64,000 bases of DNA from Ligula intestinalis. Taxonomy: Eukaryota > Platyhelminthes > Cestoda > Diphyllobothriidea > Diphyllobothriidae. Positions 11,771-22,806 of this stretch are shown here, piece by piece. Under the pieces are notes generated by a model. The model was not told where the DNA came from. It saw nothing but the letters and a program-made list of their open reading frames with translations, and ran no database searches. The position numbers and the translations under genes are program-made. The stretch lies in NCBI GenBank assembly GCA_036362985.1, contig JAYGXS010000003.1, positions 44,473,336 to 44,537,335 of the forward strand, written 5' to 3'. Positions within the stretch are counted from its first letter, which is position 1. Every line of letters starts with the position of its first letter.

Positions 11771-13720
11771 GACTTTACAATATTCTCATAGGATAGGTAC
11801 CAAGTCCGTTTTGATTAACCCTATTATAGTTTTCTTTTCTGCGCCACCAACATTTCCTTTGACGTAAAATTATACCTTATGCAAAAGTTAAGATTAACCG
11901 CTCAAGCTGTCCATGAAGCGTGATTTATTTTTCCTTCACATCGTGCATATCTTTCGCTGACAGTCAATTAGCTCATCGGATGTCCTTCTTGAAGTGAGAT
12001 ATTACATACTCACTGTATAATAGGTCCTAAACGGTTAACTCCACTTGCAGCATATACGCTGTTTAAGAACGCAGATACACGTTTCTTCGATATTTTCCCG
12101 CTGCATGACAGAGCTGCCTAGTGACAGTTTACGAATATTACGCGGATATTCCACTAGAATTGTCGATTTTGGCTCTAATATGCATATCAACTTTCGTTTT
12201 GAGTTTATAAACTTCATTTTGAATGCGTTAAGCAAAGTAAGCTTCTCATTTATGGAGGAATCACACAATTGAAATGGAAGTCGCCCATCACATTGTGACC
12301 GCCGAGTCGATACAACAGCAAAAATCAAAGCTCCCCGCCAGTTTTTTTACCAATTTACTTGGATGTTACTCACCAAGGTCGATTAAGCCAGCTTGAGAGT
12401 GTAAGTTAATTGCCACCAGGAATCCGCCGCCGATTTCGAAAAGCTTCAAAGCGCTTTTCAACTGTTAAAATCAAGCAACTAAACCAGTCCGACAAATTTG
12501 GTAAACTTTCTGGGTTTGAAGCTGACGGCAGTTTTAGCACGGCTATACTACTATCGGCGCTCTGACCCTCTTACCAACTAGATTTTAAACGTGAATCATA
12601 CCATCCATATTTGGCCTAATGTTTGCGCACAACCTACTGTCAATTTCACTAAATTCAACTGACTAACTTACTAGCTTTTAAAGTAAACAATTGAGACCCC
12701 ACAAGGATGAAGCATAGTGTCTGCAAAAACTTCATTTAGTAGTGCCCAAAATAATCGCAATTTTTATAAGTTGCGCCATAGCCAATTGAGAAATTTCAAA
12801 TTTCTCATTTGTTCAGAACTAACGTTAAGTTTCTTTGGATAGCTTTTCCCTTCTTAATAAACTTCCTAATTGCATCATTAGAAATATTCTGTGGACGATG
12901 AATGGTTTGAAAGTTAAGTGTTGACTGTTTCTACCGGGTCAGAGATGTGGGTACTCCTCTACTTATGAACGAGGAGAATGTATTCATTGCTGTATTATGA
13001 GTACGTTTTGAGGTATAAAAACGTGTTTATTGAGTTACTAGCACTCTTACTTATGGAAGTAAATGTTTACTGAATTATAGTGCCACTTTAAATGACGCTG
13101 AATAACGACTTACGAATATTTCAAGTTGCGAATGACCGTTGTAAACGTAACTTGTTCTTAAATAGGGGAGTGTATGTAATCTGCACTCACTGAGGGGATT
13201 TCAGACGCTCAACTTCATTTGTGTCAGATTTTTATTCCAAGTGAGACTGCCAAACTATCCGAAAAAGCTTTAGCCTTTGTACAAGATTATTGGGGCCTAT
13301 GAAACGGAAAAACCGTAGGGTGACGACTGACAGGTAAAAAATGGTAGGAACCGTGCCTTAAGCAGACCAAAACAAAGCAGTCGGATGTCAGATGCGGTGA
13401 TAACTCGAAAGAGCGTCACTCAGTGTCGGAGCCAACGACGGTTTGACGCCGCTAGTCCCGTCATAGGACCGACATAATTTTTATGGGGTTGATGTAGTGT
13501 CATTCAGTCTGAGGGCTTGCGGTAGACCGGTATAATAGATCCTTTTTGGCTGTGTGCACTAACACACGTGGTCCAAATTGTCTACTTAACCGAATGGTTA
13601 CTACGTTTATACACTGCTGCATTGTTCTAACTCCACGACTTTGCTTGTGAACTGAAGATTGATATCGTGCAGCTCACTCTTTCCCGCTTATCCCACTTTG
13701 TAGAGAAAGTGACTTCGGAA
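11771..13720. other. Nothing recognised
   Basis: No frame exceeds 97 codons and no repeat shared with the rest of the window was noticed. Confidence 0.45.
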
Positions 13721-13774
13721 AAATGCTTTCTTTGATGTCAGTTTCCCAACCCCGACGTCGTGAATACAAAGCGC

Positions 13775-14605
13775 TCATGCGTCTAAGGCAGAACACTTCG
13801 CGGGGAAAGGCCGCAGGTATGAGGACGCACTTAGCTCCCATGCTCTGCTCTCGGAGCGCCTGCTATTCGTCGCCCATGTTGCGGCACGTATTTTTGTCTG
13901 GTCTTTTCGCATCACTCGGGTTACCCCCTGTCGCCACAAATCACGCTTCGGGGCACGATTACTCACGAGACACTGCATTCCCCAGACAGCTATGACCAGA
14001 GGACGAGAGTGAATGATGTCGTCTAAGTCTGGCAATACCAGCTCATAAATGGCGCTCGTTAGACCATGGGGACGAGAGCTGCAACGTCTTTGGACACCAT
14101 CACCGTCTGAAGCATTAATTTCAGCTCTAAAAGACCGGTAAAGTGCACCAACAGTTAACCCGTCGCTCTTGACGACGTCCACCACGAGCTTCAGCAAGCT
14201 GAAGCAACACGATGACTCCCGCGGGACTATAGTGAAAGTAGACTCGCGGAGAATTTACCCAATTCTCTGACCATTGCTACACCTGAACCCGATGTCATGA
14301 CAAAAGTCTAGAAGACCGGAGATCGGGGAGAGCGCAGGCGGTGCGCGCGAAACACACTGCAACACGCGCCACAACAACGCTATCTTGCTAGGTAGGCTCC
14401 CACCTGGGAACGCCATTAAGGCCACATTAAGGATACCATCACCGCCTAGAGCACTAATTTTGACTCCAACAGACCAGTGAAGTGTCGCAACACAACTAGG
14501 ACATGACAGGTACACGGCATCTTCTTTCCGCATGACAAATGTACCCGTGCAGGAAAGCTGATTGAGTTTAGCTACACCTGGTCCAGAAGACCAAGAAGCG
14601 ATCAT
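13775..14605 (-). repeat. Two diverged tandem units with coding-like frames
   Basis: Two minus-strand frames in the same phase (14255-14605, 116 codons; 13775-14197, 140 codons) contain related blocks. One has LHWSVGVKISALGGDGI and the other LYRSFRAEINASDGDGV. The corresponding DNA (plus strand about 14098-14150 and 14437-14490) is also alike, so this is a duplication with a period near 340 bp. No domain is recognised. It lies 3' of the PLE A1 hammerhead motif and may belong to the sequence the PLE inserted into. Confidence 0.4.
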
Positions 14606-14628
14606 TGGAACAAGATTTTTTGCTATCC

Positions 14629-14662
14629 TGACGTTTCGGATTCCGTCGAGAATCCTCAGTCA
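14629..14662 (-). ncRNA. Hammerhead-like motif, PLE family A copy A1
   Basis: On the minus strand the order is CTGAGGA, then a GGATTC/GAATCC stem of six pairs closed by a TCGAC-type loop, then GAAACGTC (plus coordinates 14630-14637). The palindromic ACGT could form stem III only between two molecules or two tandem units, as in the dimeric hammerheads reported for PLE terminal repeats. Stem I is weak here. It lies 3' of the endonuclease ORF, where a PLE terminal repeat should be. Confidence 0.7.
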
Positions 14663-14776
14663 TAGGTAATCGTAAACAAGTCTGAGACATGCGCAGAGTA
14701 CGCGGTATTTAAAGTTCGTAGCGGTCACCCGCATGCGTACTATACTTGTCGGTTCCTGTAGCCACCGCTCGAGTTC

Positions 14777-15631
14777 TTAATTGGTGCAGTGATTGCTCAT
14801 TAATGGCCCAGCGTTCTTGTCCGTGTCGGATGTGTGCCTGATAATTATGTGACAATTATGCTCGCTGTCGTCAGAGTTGTTGTTGCGACCAGTCCTTCCC
14901 ACGTGACTGATTCTCTCGCTCAGGAAATTTGTCAGTACACCGTATGGGAACGCCAAATCGTTGCACTTGTTGATGGACTGGGGGCCTGAGAACAATGACT
15001 CGAGCAGCTCGCGGCTCACGCGGTTGTCACCTCTTGCGAGGATCTGGGCCTCATTAAACTTGAAAATATGGCTGGGTCCCGTCGAGTGAGCTGCAACCTG
15101 GGAGTTGGCATCTTTCTTCCTCACCGCCGCTGCATGCTCGGCCATTTGCTTCCGGAGTAATCTTGCGGTTTCTCCAACGCAGTTGCTTTGTCCACAACTA
15201 CAACAGATCCGGTAAACGACTCCAGCCGTTTCCTGCCGTGGCAGTGGGTCTTTCAGCCTCATGACCCGGCGCCTGATGGTTGCTTCTGGCCTGTGCGCAA
15301 CTCCAACCCCAAGTGGGGTGAGAAGATGGCTGACCACTTCCGATACATTCTTTACGTACAGAAAGGCCCGCCAAACATTTGGACCAGTTGGGCATGGCTC
15401 CTTCTCTTGTTTGCGTGTGCACTGGTCAAAAAAGTTGCGTGGGTAACCATTTGCTCTCAGTACCCGTCGAACATGTTGTAATTCAGCAACCTTGTCTTCC
15501 GCTTCGCTGCAATGCGTCTCGACGCGCCAGAATAGCTCGCTTACGGAGCTGCGTTTGTGACCGATTGGGTGGTTGTTGTTGTAATTCAGGACTTGCATAG
15601 TGTGTTGTGTTGAATTGTGAATTGTCTTCAC
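14777..15631 (-). pseudogene. PLE family A RT C-terminal region plus GIY-YIG endonuclease
   Basis: The open frame has 284 codons. Residues 19-28 (NNHPIGHKRS) match the conserved block after the RT catalytic core in Penelope-type proteins. The GIY-YIG nuclease follows: GVVY at 137-140, a CCSCG cysteine cluster at 143-147, CVGET at 151-155, the catalytic-type Arg in the RLLRK block near 157-160, and the RELLES/N block near 207-221. Its role in the family is nicking target DNA to prime cDNA synthesis. The Met at 15631 is not a real start: the frame begins mid-protein where the inverted 5' half joins. The C-terminal tail after about residue 235 is low in recognisable features. Confidence 0.92.
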
Positions 15632-16060
15632 AATACCTGAAGAAACTTAAAGGGGTAAGCCTCCTACCAAACGATATCATGGTTTCCTTTGATGTCACGT
15701 CCCTTTTTTACTTCTATTCCACAGGACCTGGCATTCGATACTATCTAACTACTTATAAGAGACAAATACGATAAAACGGAGAATTGCCTCGGGCACGCTC
15801 AAATCCTCCAGCTCCTAAAAATCTGCCTCAAGACGTTCTTTACCTTCAACGGAACTATCTACGAGCAGGTGAAGAGCAGGCTTATGGGTTCGCCCATTTC
15901 CGGACTCATAGCAGAGGCGGTGCTGCAACGGTTGGAGTCTTTTCCCGACACCACAGACCAAAACTCTGGGCTCGGTATGTGGACGAAACCATTTCTAGGT
16001 CACTCAGCCTTCACCAGGTGGTTTTCCACATATATCCTGCTTGTAAGGAGTGTTTAATGG
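15632..16060 (+). pseudogene. PLE family A reverse transcriptase core, inverted fragment
   Basis: The plus-strand frames give, in order, MVSFDVTSLF (from 15679, RT motif A with its catalytic Asp), ILQLLKICLKTFFTFNGTIY (about 15805-15865), MGSPISGLIAEAVLQRLES (from 15884, motif B) and ARYVDETIS (about 15967, the YVDD box with the second Asp lost). Three reading-frame shifts are needed. The blocks match the family C RT at 32.0-32.7 kb in order and spacing. It is the 5' portion of copy A1 in reversed orientation. Confidence 0.9.
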
Positions 16061-16070
16061 TGTACTCTGA

Positions 16071-16440
16071 TATAATTGAATGAAAATGAAGAGGGCATAT
16101 TAAGTGCGCTCCTAGTACGTGTTTTGTGCCCATTTATTTCCTATCATCTTGTTATTATTAGGGAGTTCAAAGGCGTTCGCCTATCTTTCCCTTAATAAAC
16201 TGATACTGATAAACTTCAAAGAAATAGTCTTAACCCACACACAGAAAACCTAGCAGTCATATGCTGGAAATTATTTTACAATACCCGAAACACTAGTATC
16301 CCGCCTCGTGTTGCATAGTCCTCCTTATACGCCCTCACTTTGTACTTCAACTGACATTTAACTATGTGCCCTTCTAAACGAGACATGAGAACAGGAACCA
16401 GCCTCAATGTATGCGGCCTTATCCAGAAAAGATAGAGTAA
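16071..16440. other. Nothing recognised
   Basis: Unique-looking sequence between the PLE A1 remnant and the TTAGGG-like tract. No ORF or repeat was identified. Confidence 0.4.
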
Positions 16441-16449
16441 GTTTGATAG

Positions 16450-16605
16450 TCAGGGTTAACTTTTAGGTCAGGTTTTGGGTTAGGGTTAAGGCTGCCGTGA
16501 AGGCAAGTTAGGGTTAGTGTTGAATGTAAGGTTGGGGTTTAGGATAGAGTTGAGCGCTGAGGGTAGCGGTTTAGGTTTACGTTACCATCATTGCTAGGGT
16601 TAAAG
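16450..16605 (+). repeat. Degenerate TTAGGG-type repeat tract
   Basis: Scattered units such as GGGTTAGGGTTAAG (about 16487), AGTTAGGGTTAGTG (about 16507), GGTTTAGG and GCTAGGGTTAAAGG run for about 150 bp. They resemble decayed telomere-type repeats. Similar short tracts lie at 24.22 and 58.27-58.38 kb. Confidence 0.5.
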
Positions 16606-16972
16606 GGTAGTAATAGGTACCCTTCCTGGAATTATGCGCAGGACCACCTTTATTACTTTGGCTGGGCGTTCCTTTTCCCATGCCCTGTTTAGGGGACGTT
16701 CCTGCGTTCTTTGAGCACATACAGTTCCAAAGCTCTGTTTCGACGACAATCTAAAATGCATCTTACCTGAGTCCCATTTAACATACGTAGAGAAAAAGAT
16801 AGGCATCTGCATTCAAATTCTAGAGGATTTGTGAGTGAGTTGACCAGGTATGCAACGATCTCTCATTTGAAAAACTCATGACTGGTGGGAATAACTGAAT
16901 GATTTGTGTCGCAATAACTTGATGAGATCAACTTTGAAGAACTTTTGCTGCCCCTGAACAAGGAAATGGGTA

Positions 16973-17345
16973 GAAGTTTAGTTGGATACCCCCTTAGATA
17001 GCCCTGGTCCCTAGTTCTCCGGTTACTTTTAGTTTTATTAATGTTAAATTAGTTTTCAGTTTATTAGTCCGTTTATAAGCTGAGTGTAAGTTTAGTTAGT
17101 AGTTTAGATAGATTCCGCCAAAGCTAGATAAAGCTTGAATAAGTACCATTTACTGACGTAAATAAACTAAGATAAACTTAAAAAAACTAAAACTACACTA
17201 AAACTAAGACTAAAATTAAAACAATAAACTGAATAATAAACTCAGAACTAAACAAAACTAGTAGCACCGGTTCCTTAAGACAGAATTCTGCTGCTGGGGG
17301 TATCCAAGGTAGGGGACCAACTTAACTTTGAACAGGAAGTTAACA
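16973..17345. mobile_element. Foldback (long inverted-repeat) element
   Basis: The left arm (about 16973-17110) is rich in TTTAGTT and starts around TTAGTTGGATACCCCC. The right arm (about 17160-17345) carries the complement: AACTAAAACT runs, then GGGGGTATCCAAGG and GACCAACTTAACTT. The terminal block GGATACCCCC/GGGGGTATCC is exact. The left arm lacks about 13 bases that the right arm keeps, and this gap is bounded by TTGG on both sides. No coding capacity. Class unknown. Confidence 0.65.
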
Positions 17346-18869
17346 CCTGATAATACACTGAATTCAGGCCAGAAGATGCCAATGAAACTGTATTCTAACT
17401 TCCGTAATTGTTATAGCCAGTGATTTTCCAATGTGAGATTGGTTTTACCATGCAGAACTAACATCGCGTTTCGTCAGGAGGTTTGCTGCAACTCTGAGTA
17501 ACTGATATCAATACAGATTAGCAGCAATGGAAAATAAATTTGGACGAACATCTAGTTTACAAACTTCCCTTACATTCAACTTGATGCTCAGAATACTATT
17601 TTTTAAAAAATTCTGATAGCGCTCAATACTGTGTTCGTTCGACTCGTAATCTTTATTGTAAACAAGTTTTAGTATTGTATAACCTCCACTTTAAAGACTG
17701 GCGATAAGCAATTGGAGCTTTCGTCACTTACAAATAAAAATGATAACTTTTCGGCTGGAATAGATTTGCGTTTAATTTGTTTATGAATCCTGCAGTCAAG
17801 TAATCGTGTTTAATCAGCTGTTGTAAAATATCCACCTACACGTTTGATGGCCTTCCACCTTGTGGTATATAGACGAATTTAGCTAACGCACCTACACGAC
17901 GTACGGAGAGAAAGCAAATGCCTTTCCATTGACATCCTAAGGCCCCTATTTTGTAATCACCCCAAAATTAAAATAAGCGGAGGTACCCTTAGCTTCTTAA
18001 AACAAATATTCATTTGCTTTTTTGAAACTGATACGTGCGTCTGTGCTCTTTTACTTATCACATATAAATACCGACTTTACAAACTCTCAATATGGAAATA
18101 TATGCAGACTTGTCGACGCTCTTGGGTCATTCTCCAGCCGAGCCAAGCCTGAAAAGCCTAGTCGTCTTAGTAAAGAAAAAAACTGATTAAGACCACTATT
18201 TACAAGCTATCGGGTCGTTCTCTTGTACCCTTGAGGTCTAGGTTATGCGTGTGATTTCTGAATCCCTATGGTACACTGTGTCTGAAGCACGGTAGCCATT
18301 TTCGTTAAAAGTTTAATTCAAATGGGAAATACCAGGAAATCATAGCATTTCCAATGTTCACTTTTTCTTAATGGCATGCACTGAGGCGAGTACGAGATCT
18401 AGTCTGGCAAAATAAGCTTATGGGGTGCAAAAATATTGAGCTAACTGTCATGTAGTCGAATCCAGAATGCCTCTGATTAAGACGAAGAAGGTGCAGGAAG
18501 AGATACCTTGTGACTCTCGCCTCCACTAGCCTTGACTCAGTAGTGTCACTTTCTTTCGATAAGCGCACAAAATGTCGACAAGGGTATTTAATACGAAAAC
18601 AAAGTCACAGTCATCACCCAAGTCAAGTATCATCAAGAAAGGTGGCTGGGAATGCGAGCGTTTGGAGATAACACTCTCCAGTCCCCTTGGAAATTGTTTT
18701 GCTTTGAATCTTCCCGCTCTTCTTTGTGGTCAGAAAATCACGGAAGGTAGGTTGGCACTCAAAGGAGAAAAAGACCGAATTAGGCCCGGGAAGGCCGTCC
18801 TAATGTAAGGTCTCACGATTCAGTACTTGCAAAATGATAGAACTATGTAAGCCACGCACTCAGCAAGCT
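17346..18869. other. Nothing recognised
   Basis: The longest frame is 78 codons (18572-18808, plus) and has no family features. No shared repeat was noticed. Confidence 0.45.
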
Positions 18870-19215
18870 ACTCTTAGCCCGTCTGATTACCTATCAGTGC
18901 AGCAAAACTGAGGTACATTACTTGTGCGTCTGTCTAACGGAACAATAGACGCTCTCGTTCTCCTTTTCCTCTTCCTCTGGTCGGTACGATGACGGGAGAA
19001 GCAAAAGTGGGGGAGGATGACCTAAATGGCCACGGAGGTGGGCTAGAGAGGAGCTACCTGATGATGCGCTGATATGGCTCCGGAGAGACTGGCTGCTTTT
19101 ATTTGTAGGGAACTGATGAGTGGTCAGACTAGCATGTTGCAAACCTATTTTTCAGCCTTGCCACCCACAATGTCTGAGATGCTAGCCCGTAGGCCAGACA
19201 GCTTGTCCTCGTCCT
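18870..19215 (+). repeat. Dispersed repeat R2, copy 1
   Basis: Aligns with 22005-22350 over about 340 bp. Shared blocks include GTCTGATTACCTATCAGTG or its variant, GGTGACCTAAATGGCC-type sequence near 19018, GATGATGCGCTGATATGGC (about 19059), CTTTTATTTGTA (about 19096), TAGCATGTTGCAAA (about 19130) and TTGCCACCCAC (about 19158). No protein is recognised. Confidence 0.65.
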
Positions 19216-19219
19216 GTAC

Positions 19220-19870
19220 GCGAATTTCATGCTGATAGTTCGACCATCGATTTCAATGCTGTCCACTATATGCCCAAGAACAGGGATGGTGAGTGGAGTC
19301 ATAGAGACGAGATCTAAATGAAATAGACGCGCAACTGCCTACCTCACTCTTAACCCCTACGCGTTTGACCCAGTGATAAGACAAAGTCAGATTACCGAAC
19401 GGGCTCGTCAGCAGGCCGGTTTCCCTAATGGAGGCCAGAACACGGCGTAATTTAGTTTTAAATGGCAATAGTCTTTTGCGCTGTTACTACCACATTATTT
19501 ACTCTCACTCAAGACAGACTGAAGGAAACCAAGGCTCCTATTTCTACTTCTACTAACCAAGACTGTAGTTGAGTGATAGTGATGCTGGTACTATTTCTGG
19601 CACTATTATTACTCAGAAGGGACGTTGATTAAAGTTAGCGTTGGGTTCATATCCCCTCAATCTCAACAACAAACTTGAACTTCGGATTATGCTATTCCCA
19701 GTAAGTGCATGTCTGAAACCCAGAGCACAACAGGGCTTCCCTTGGTTTCCGCCTACTATACTCTATCTATGAGAGGCTGGCAGTTTCTACTCAGATTGGA
19801 CTGCGCAAGCTAAGATACTGTTGCCAGAAGTAATATTCCTACATTAAGAGTACTAATTCTTAAGATCATT
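19220..19870 (+). repeat. Dispersed repeat R1, copy 3
   Basis: Begins with GACCATCGATTTCAATG (about 19241) and continues with the R1 landmarks: GACGTTGATTAAAGTTAGCG (about 19622), TCATATCCCCTCAATCTCAA, AAGTGCATGTCTGAAACCC and GGGCTTCCCTTGGTTTCCGC (about 19732). It abuts R2 copy 1. Confidence 0.6.
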
Positions 19871-20229
19871 CGTCTTAAGACTAGTATCTAGTATGCTATA
19901 ATACAGCCTTCTGAAACGCGTGATGGACATCCTCGAGAGCGACGGTCGAACTGTCGTGCGCTTGTAGGAAGGTGGCACCAAATATATAGTATGGAGTAAA
20001 TAAATAATAAGCTTATTGGTTAAAGCAACGACATTCAAATGATAACTAATGTTTTTGCCATAACTTTATGGTGCAATGTAGTGCTGTTTGCTGTTTGCTG
20101 TCTATATGCTAACTGCCGGCTTTTTACAGTATCTGGCTTGCGATGTCCAACGTATAGTCATGGCGTACCGTCTTTCTTCATTATTTGGACGATCGGAGAC
20201 CACCAAGGGCAATTCCAGTCAACGCAATA

Positions 20230-20690
20230 GACTTTCTATCGAGTATGCCATCTAGCATCGCTTTTAGTCGTGTCTCGTAGCTTGCGATAAATATCAGTCC
20301 TATCATTGCGACTCCCGCTCTACTTTTTTTTAATACTCATGACCAGCAAAGTAGCTGAACATTAGTAATACTGACACTATTTCTGAACTTATTATTTGTC
20401 ACAGATGACATTGATTTAAGTCAACGCTAGGGCTCATACCCCCTCGATCTCAGCAAGGAGAGTAAATCCACGTTTATGCTGTTCCGAGTAAATACATGCT
20501 TGAGGCCTGGAGCACATCAGGGCTTGCCTTGATTTCCGCCCTCTCACCTTTGTCCACCAAAAGTTTTCACATGCTTCTAAGTTTGGGCTAGGATACTGAT
20601 GCTAGAAGTTATATGCCACTGCTAAGATTGCTGATACTTGTATACGTACTTGCTTAAACCAGCGGATAGTATATTCTGGTAATATATTCA
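20230..20690 (+). repeat. Dispersed repeat R1, copy 4
   Basis: Carries GACATTGATTTAAGTCAACG (about 20406), CTAGGGCTCATACCCCCTCG (about 20430), AATACATGCTTGAGGCC (about 20489), GGGCTTGCCTTGATTTCCGC (about 20520) and GATACTGATGCTAGAAGT (about 20592). The order is as in copies 1 and 3. Confidence 0.6.
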
Positions 20691-21230
20691 TATACTTGTA
20701 TCAATAGCTGACGTACATCCTGTTATTGTAACAAGCAAACGTTCACGTCCTGTAAGTAAGTAAGACTGTCCACGCGCACATCTAAACTACAGTTCAACTA
20801 TCGTATTCGACGATGGCTACCACGTGCTTCATATGATGCTCGTGCAGGGACGGTGACTTGGGCATGGATTCTTTTAAAGTGCTGGTAGATTTGCGCTGGA
20901 TCCACTGCACTCCCTCTTCTTCACCAGCCTGTGCCCGGTGTCAGGACAGAGTCCAGAAGAACGAAGGTGTGGTCAGACGTCAGTGGCTAATGCGGTGTGC
21001 GCCTGCACCTACGCGTGCCCTCAACCTCCCCCCATATTCGATATTTTTGTGGGAGCACAGTCCGAATATCGCCTACAATACCCCGATCTAGCCCCTGTGT
21101 TGGTCCAGTGCATCTGCAAAGCGGTCTGTTTAGGGAGCACACAGTTATATAAAACCTAAAATTACAAAGGGGTGGTGTTTCCGCGTCTTGCCAGATGAAA
21201 CCGTTATTGACGCTGATCAGTGTTAGTGAG
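20691..21230. other. Nothing recognised
   Basis: Short frames only (77 and 73 codons at 20858-21159). No domain or shared repeat. Confidence 0.4.
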
Positions 21231-21232
21231 AA

Positions 21233-21474
<242 letters not shown>

Positions 21475-21479
21475 TTAAT

Positions 21480-22004
21480 TTTGCAAAATGGTGAGATTTA
21501 CATAAAATATATCTCGTGCTGAAGTTGTATGTATTTAAAACGTAAGTGCAGCCTGGCACATGTAGGAAATAGCACTTTACCCATACGAGAGCTCTAAGCA
21601 AGCTTCTACTGATGGCTAGAAAATCAGTGACAAAAAACACAGCGAAAGCGTGCCTAGTAGGCATAGCTAGTATCCACTGGAACCCAACTTGTTTATCCTA
21701 AATCCTGTGCACATAAACTAATGACCTATTAGTCTACCATACACGAAAAAGTCCCCTGTCCCATAAAAGAACATAATCGAGAGAAAATCCTGCGCATTTT
21801 TCGTTCTCCAAAACGCGTTGGCAACCATTTTGTCTCGCGTTTCTTTCTCCTCCGACTTCTCCGACACGAATGCAATGAAGACCTCTAAAAGAGAATGATG
21901 CTCTATTGTAGATGGTCAGATTGTTACAGAGCCCTACGTCTTCTTTCAGCACCAGTGAATGTGGGCAAAAATGGTATTAGTCATCTAAATCATGCACTTA
22001 AAAA
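21480..22004. other. Nothing recognised
   Basis: No ORF above 72 codons outside the microsatellite read-through. Confidence 0.4.
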
Positions 22005-22350
22005 CTTACTCTTCATCTGACTGATTATTAATCAGTGTAATAAAATTGAGACACATGACTTAGGCTCCTGTCCAACTAGATGGGTGGCCCTTTCTCTCCT
22101 GTTTTTTCATCATCCTCTTCTCTAGTCGATACAGTGAGAGGAACAGCAAATGAAGGGAAAAGGTGACCTAAATGGCCGTGGAGGTGGTCTAGAGAGAAGC
22201 CATCTAATGATGCGCTGATATGGCCCTTGTGAGACTCGGTACTTTTATTTGTAATTAACTTAGCTTAGCATGTTGCAAATCTGTTTGGACGTATTGCCAC
22301 CCACGGTCTCTCTTAGACAATAGTCTGGAGACCACCCAGCTAGTTCTCAC
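22005..22350 (+). repeat. Dispersed repeat R2, copy 2
   Basis: Second copy of the element at 18870-19215, in the same orientation. It matches at GGTGACCTAAATGGCCG (about 22162), GATGATGCGCTGATATGGC in slightly altered form (about 22207), CTTTTATTTGTA, TAGCATGTTGCAAA and TTGCCACCCACGG. A deletion removes about 20 bp around 22250. Confidence 0.65.
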
Positions 22351-22680
22351 CAAGAGCGCGTAGATAAAACCCACAAACCCACAATCAGGTTTATTTTTCT
22401 GTCAATCAGGGTAGGGGAGAGAGCAAAACATCAAGATGTGGATTTCCTCAAAATGCTTTCCTTCGATCAAAGAGGGGATGAAGCAACCATGCGTGTTCCG
22501 GGTCTAAAATTCCGAGCGAGTAGTCTAGTTAAAAAGTTGGCCAATCGTAAATCAAAATTACATTTTGCTCTTGATAGCTCCTGTATGTATGCTCTTAGAC
22601 GTTCATTGGCCACACAAAGAGATAGCGGAAATTTAAAAGAAGAAGAAGATTTGATCGTGGGACCATACTTTTATTAGCCT

Positions 22681-22714
22681 GACGTTTCTTCATCCGTCGC
22701 GGATTCTTCATCAG
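22681..22714 (-). ncRNA. Hammerhead-like motif, left arm of the palindrome
   Basis: On the minus strand: CTGATGA (plus 22708-22714), an ATCC/GGAT stem around GCGAC, then GAAACGTC (22681-22688). TGTCT before the CTGATGA and AGGC after the cleavage C can give four to five stem I pairs, including wobble. This is one of the two best-preserved cores in the window. Confidence 0.75.
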
Positions 22715-22772
22715 AGACAACAGCAGAAAACAGTAGCAGACCCGCTTTTGCTACTGTTTTCTTTTGACGCTT

Positions 22773-22806
22773 CTGATGTAGAATCCGCGAAGAATGTCGA
22801 AACGTC
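22773..22806 (+). ncRNA. Hammerhead-like motif, right arm of the palindrome
   Basis: CTGATGT (22773-22779, last core A changed to T), then AGAATCC...GAATGTC with weakened pairing, then GAAACGTC intact (22799-22806) and AGGCAAATAAAAG. The changed core residue probably abolishes cleavage. Confidence 0.65.

Larger units (their letters stand above)
14610..16070 (-). mobile_element. Penelope-like element, family A copy A1, with inverted 5' part
   Basis: The 3' half (RT C-terminus, GIY-YIG endonuclease, terminal sequence and hammerhead motif) reads on the minus strand from about 15631 to 14610. The 5' half (RT core) follows directly at about 15632-16060 but reads on the plus strand. A head-to-head break of this kind is the product expected from twin priming during reverse transcription. 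The 5' end is truncated within RT. The RT core has frame breaks and its YVDD box is altered to YVDE, so the copy is dead. Confidence 0.9.

Noticed and set aside
11271..11867. 198-codon frame as a protein gene
   Set aside because: The opposite strand is equally open (145 codons), and the peptide is Pro/Arg/Gly low complexity caused by GC-rich sequence.
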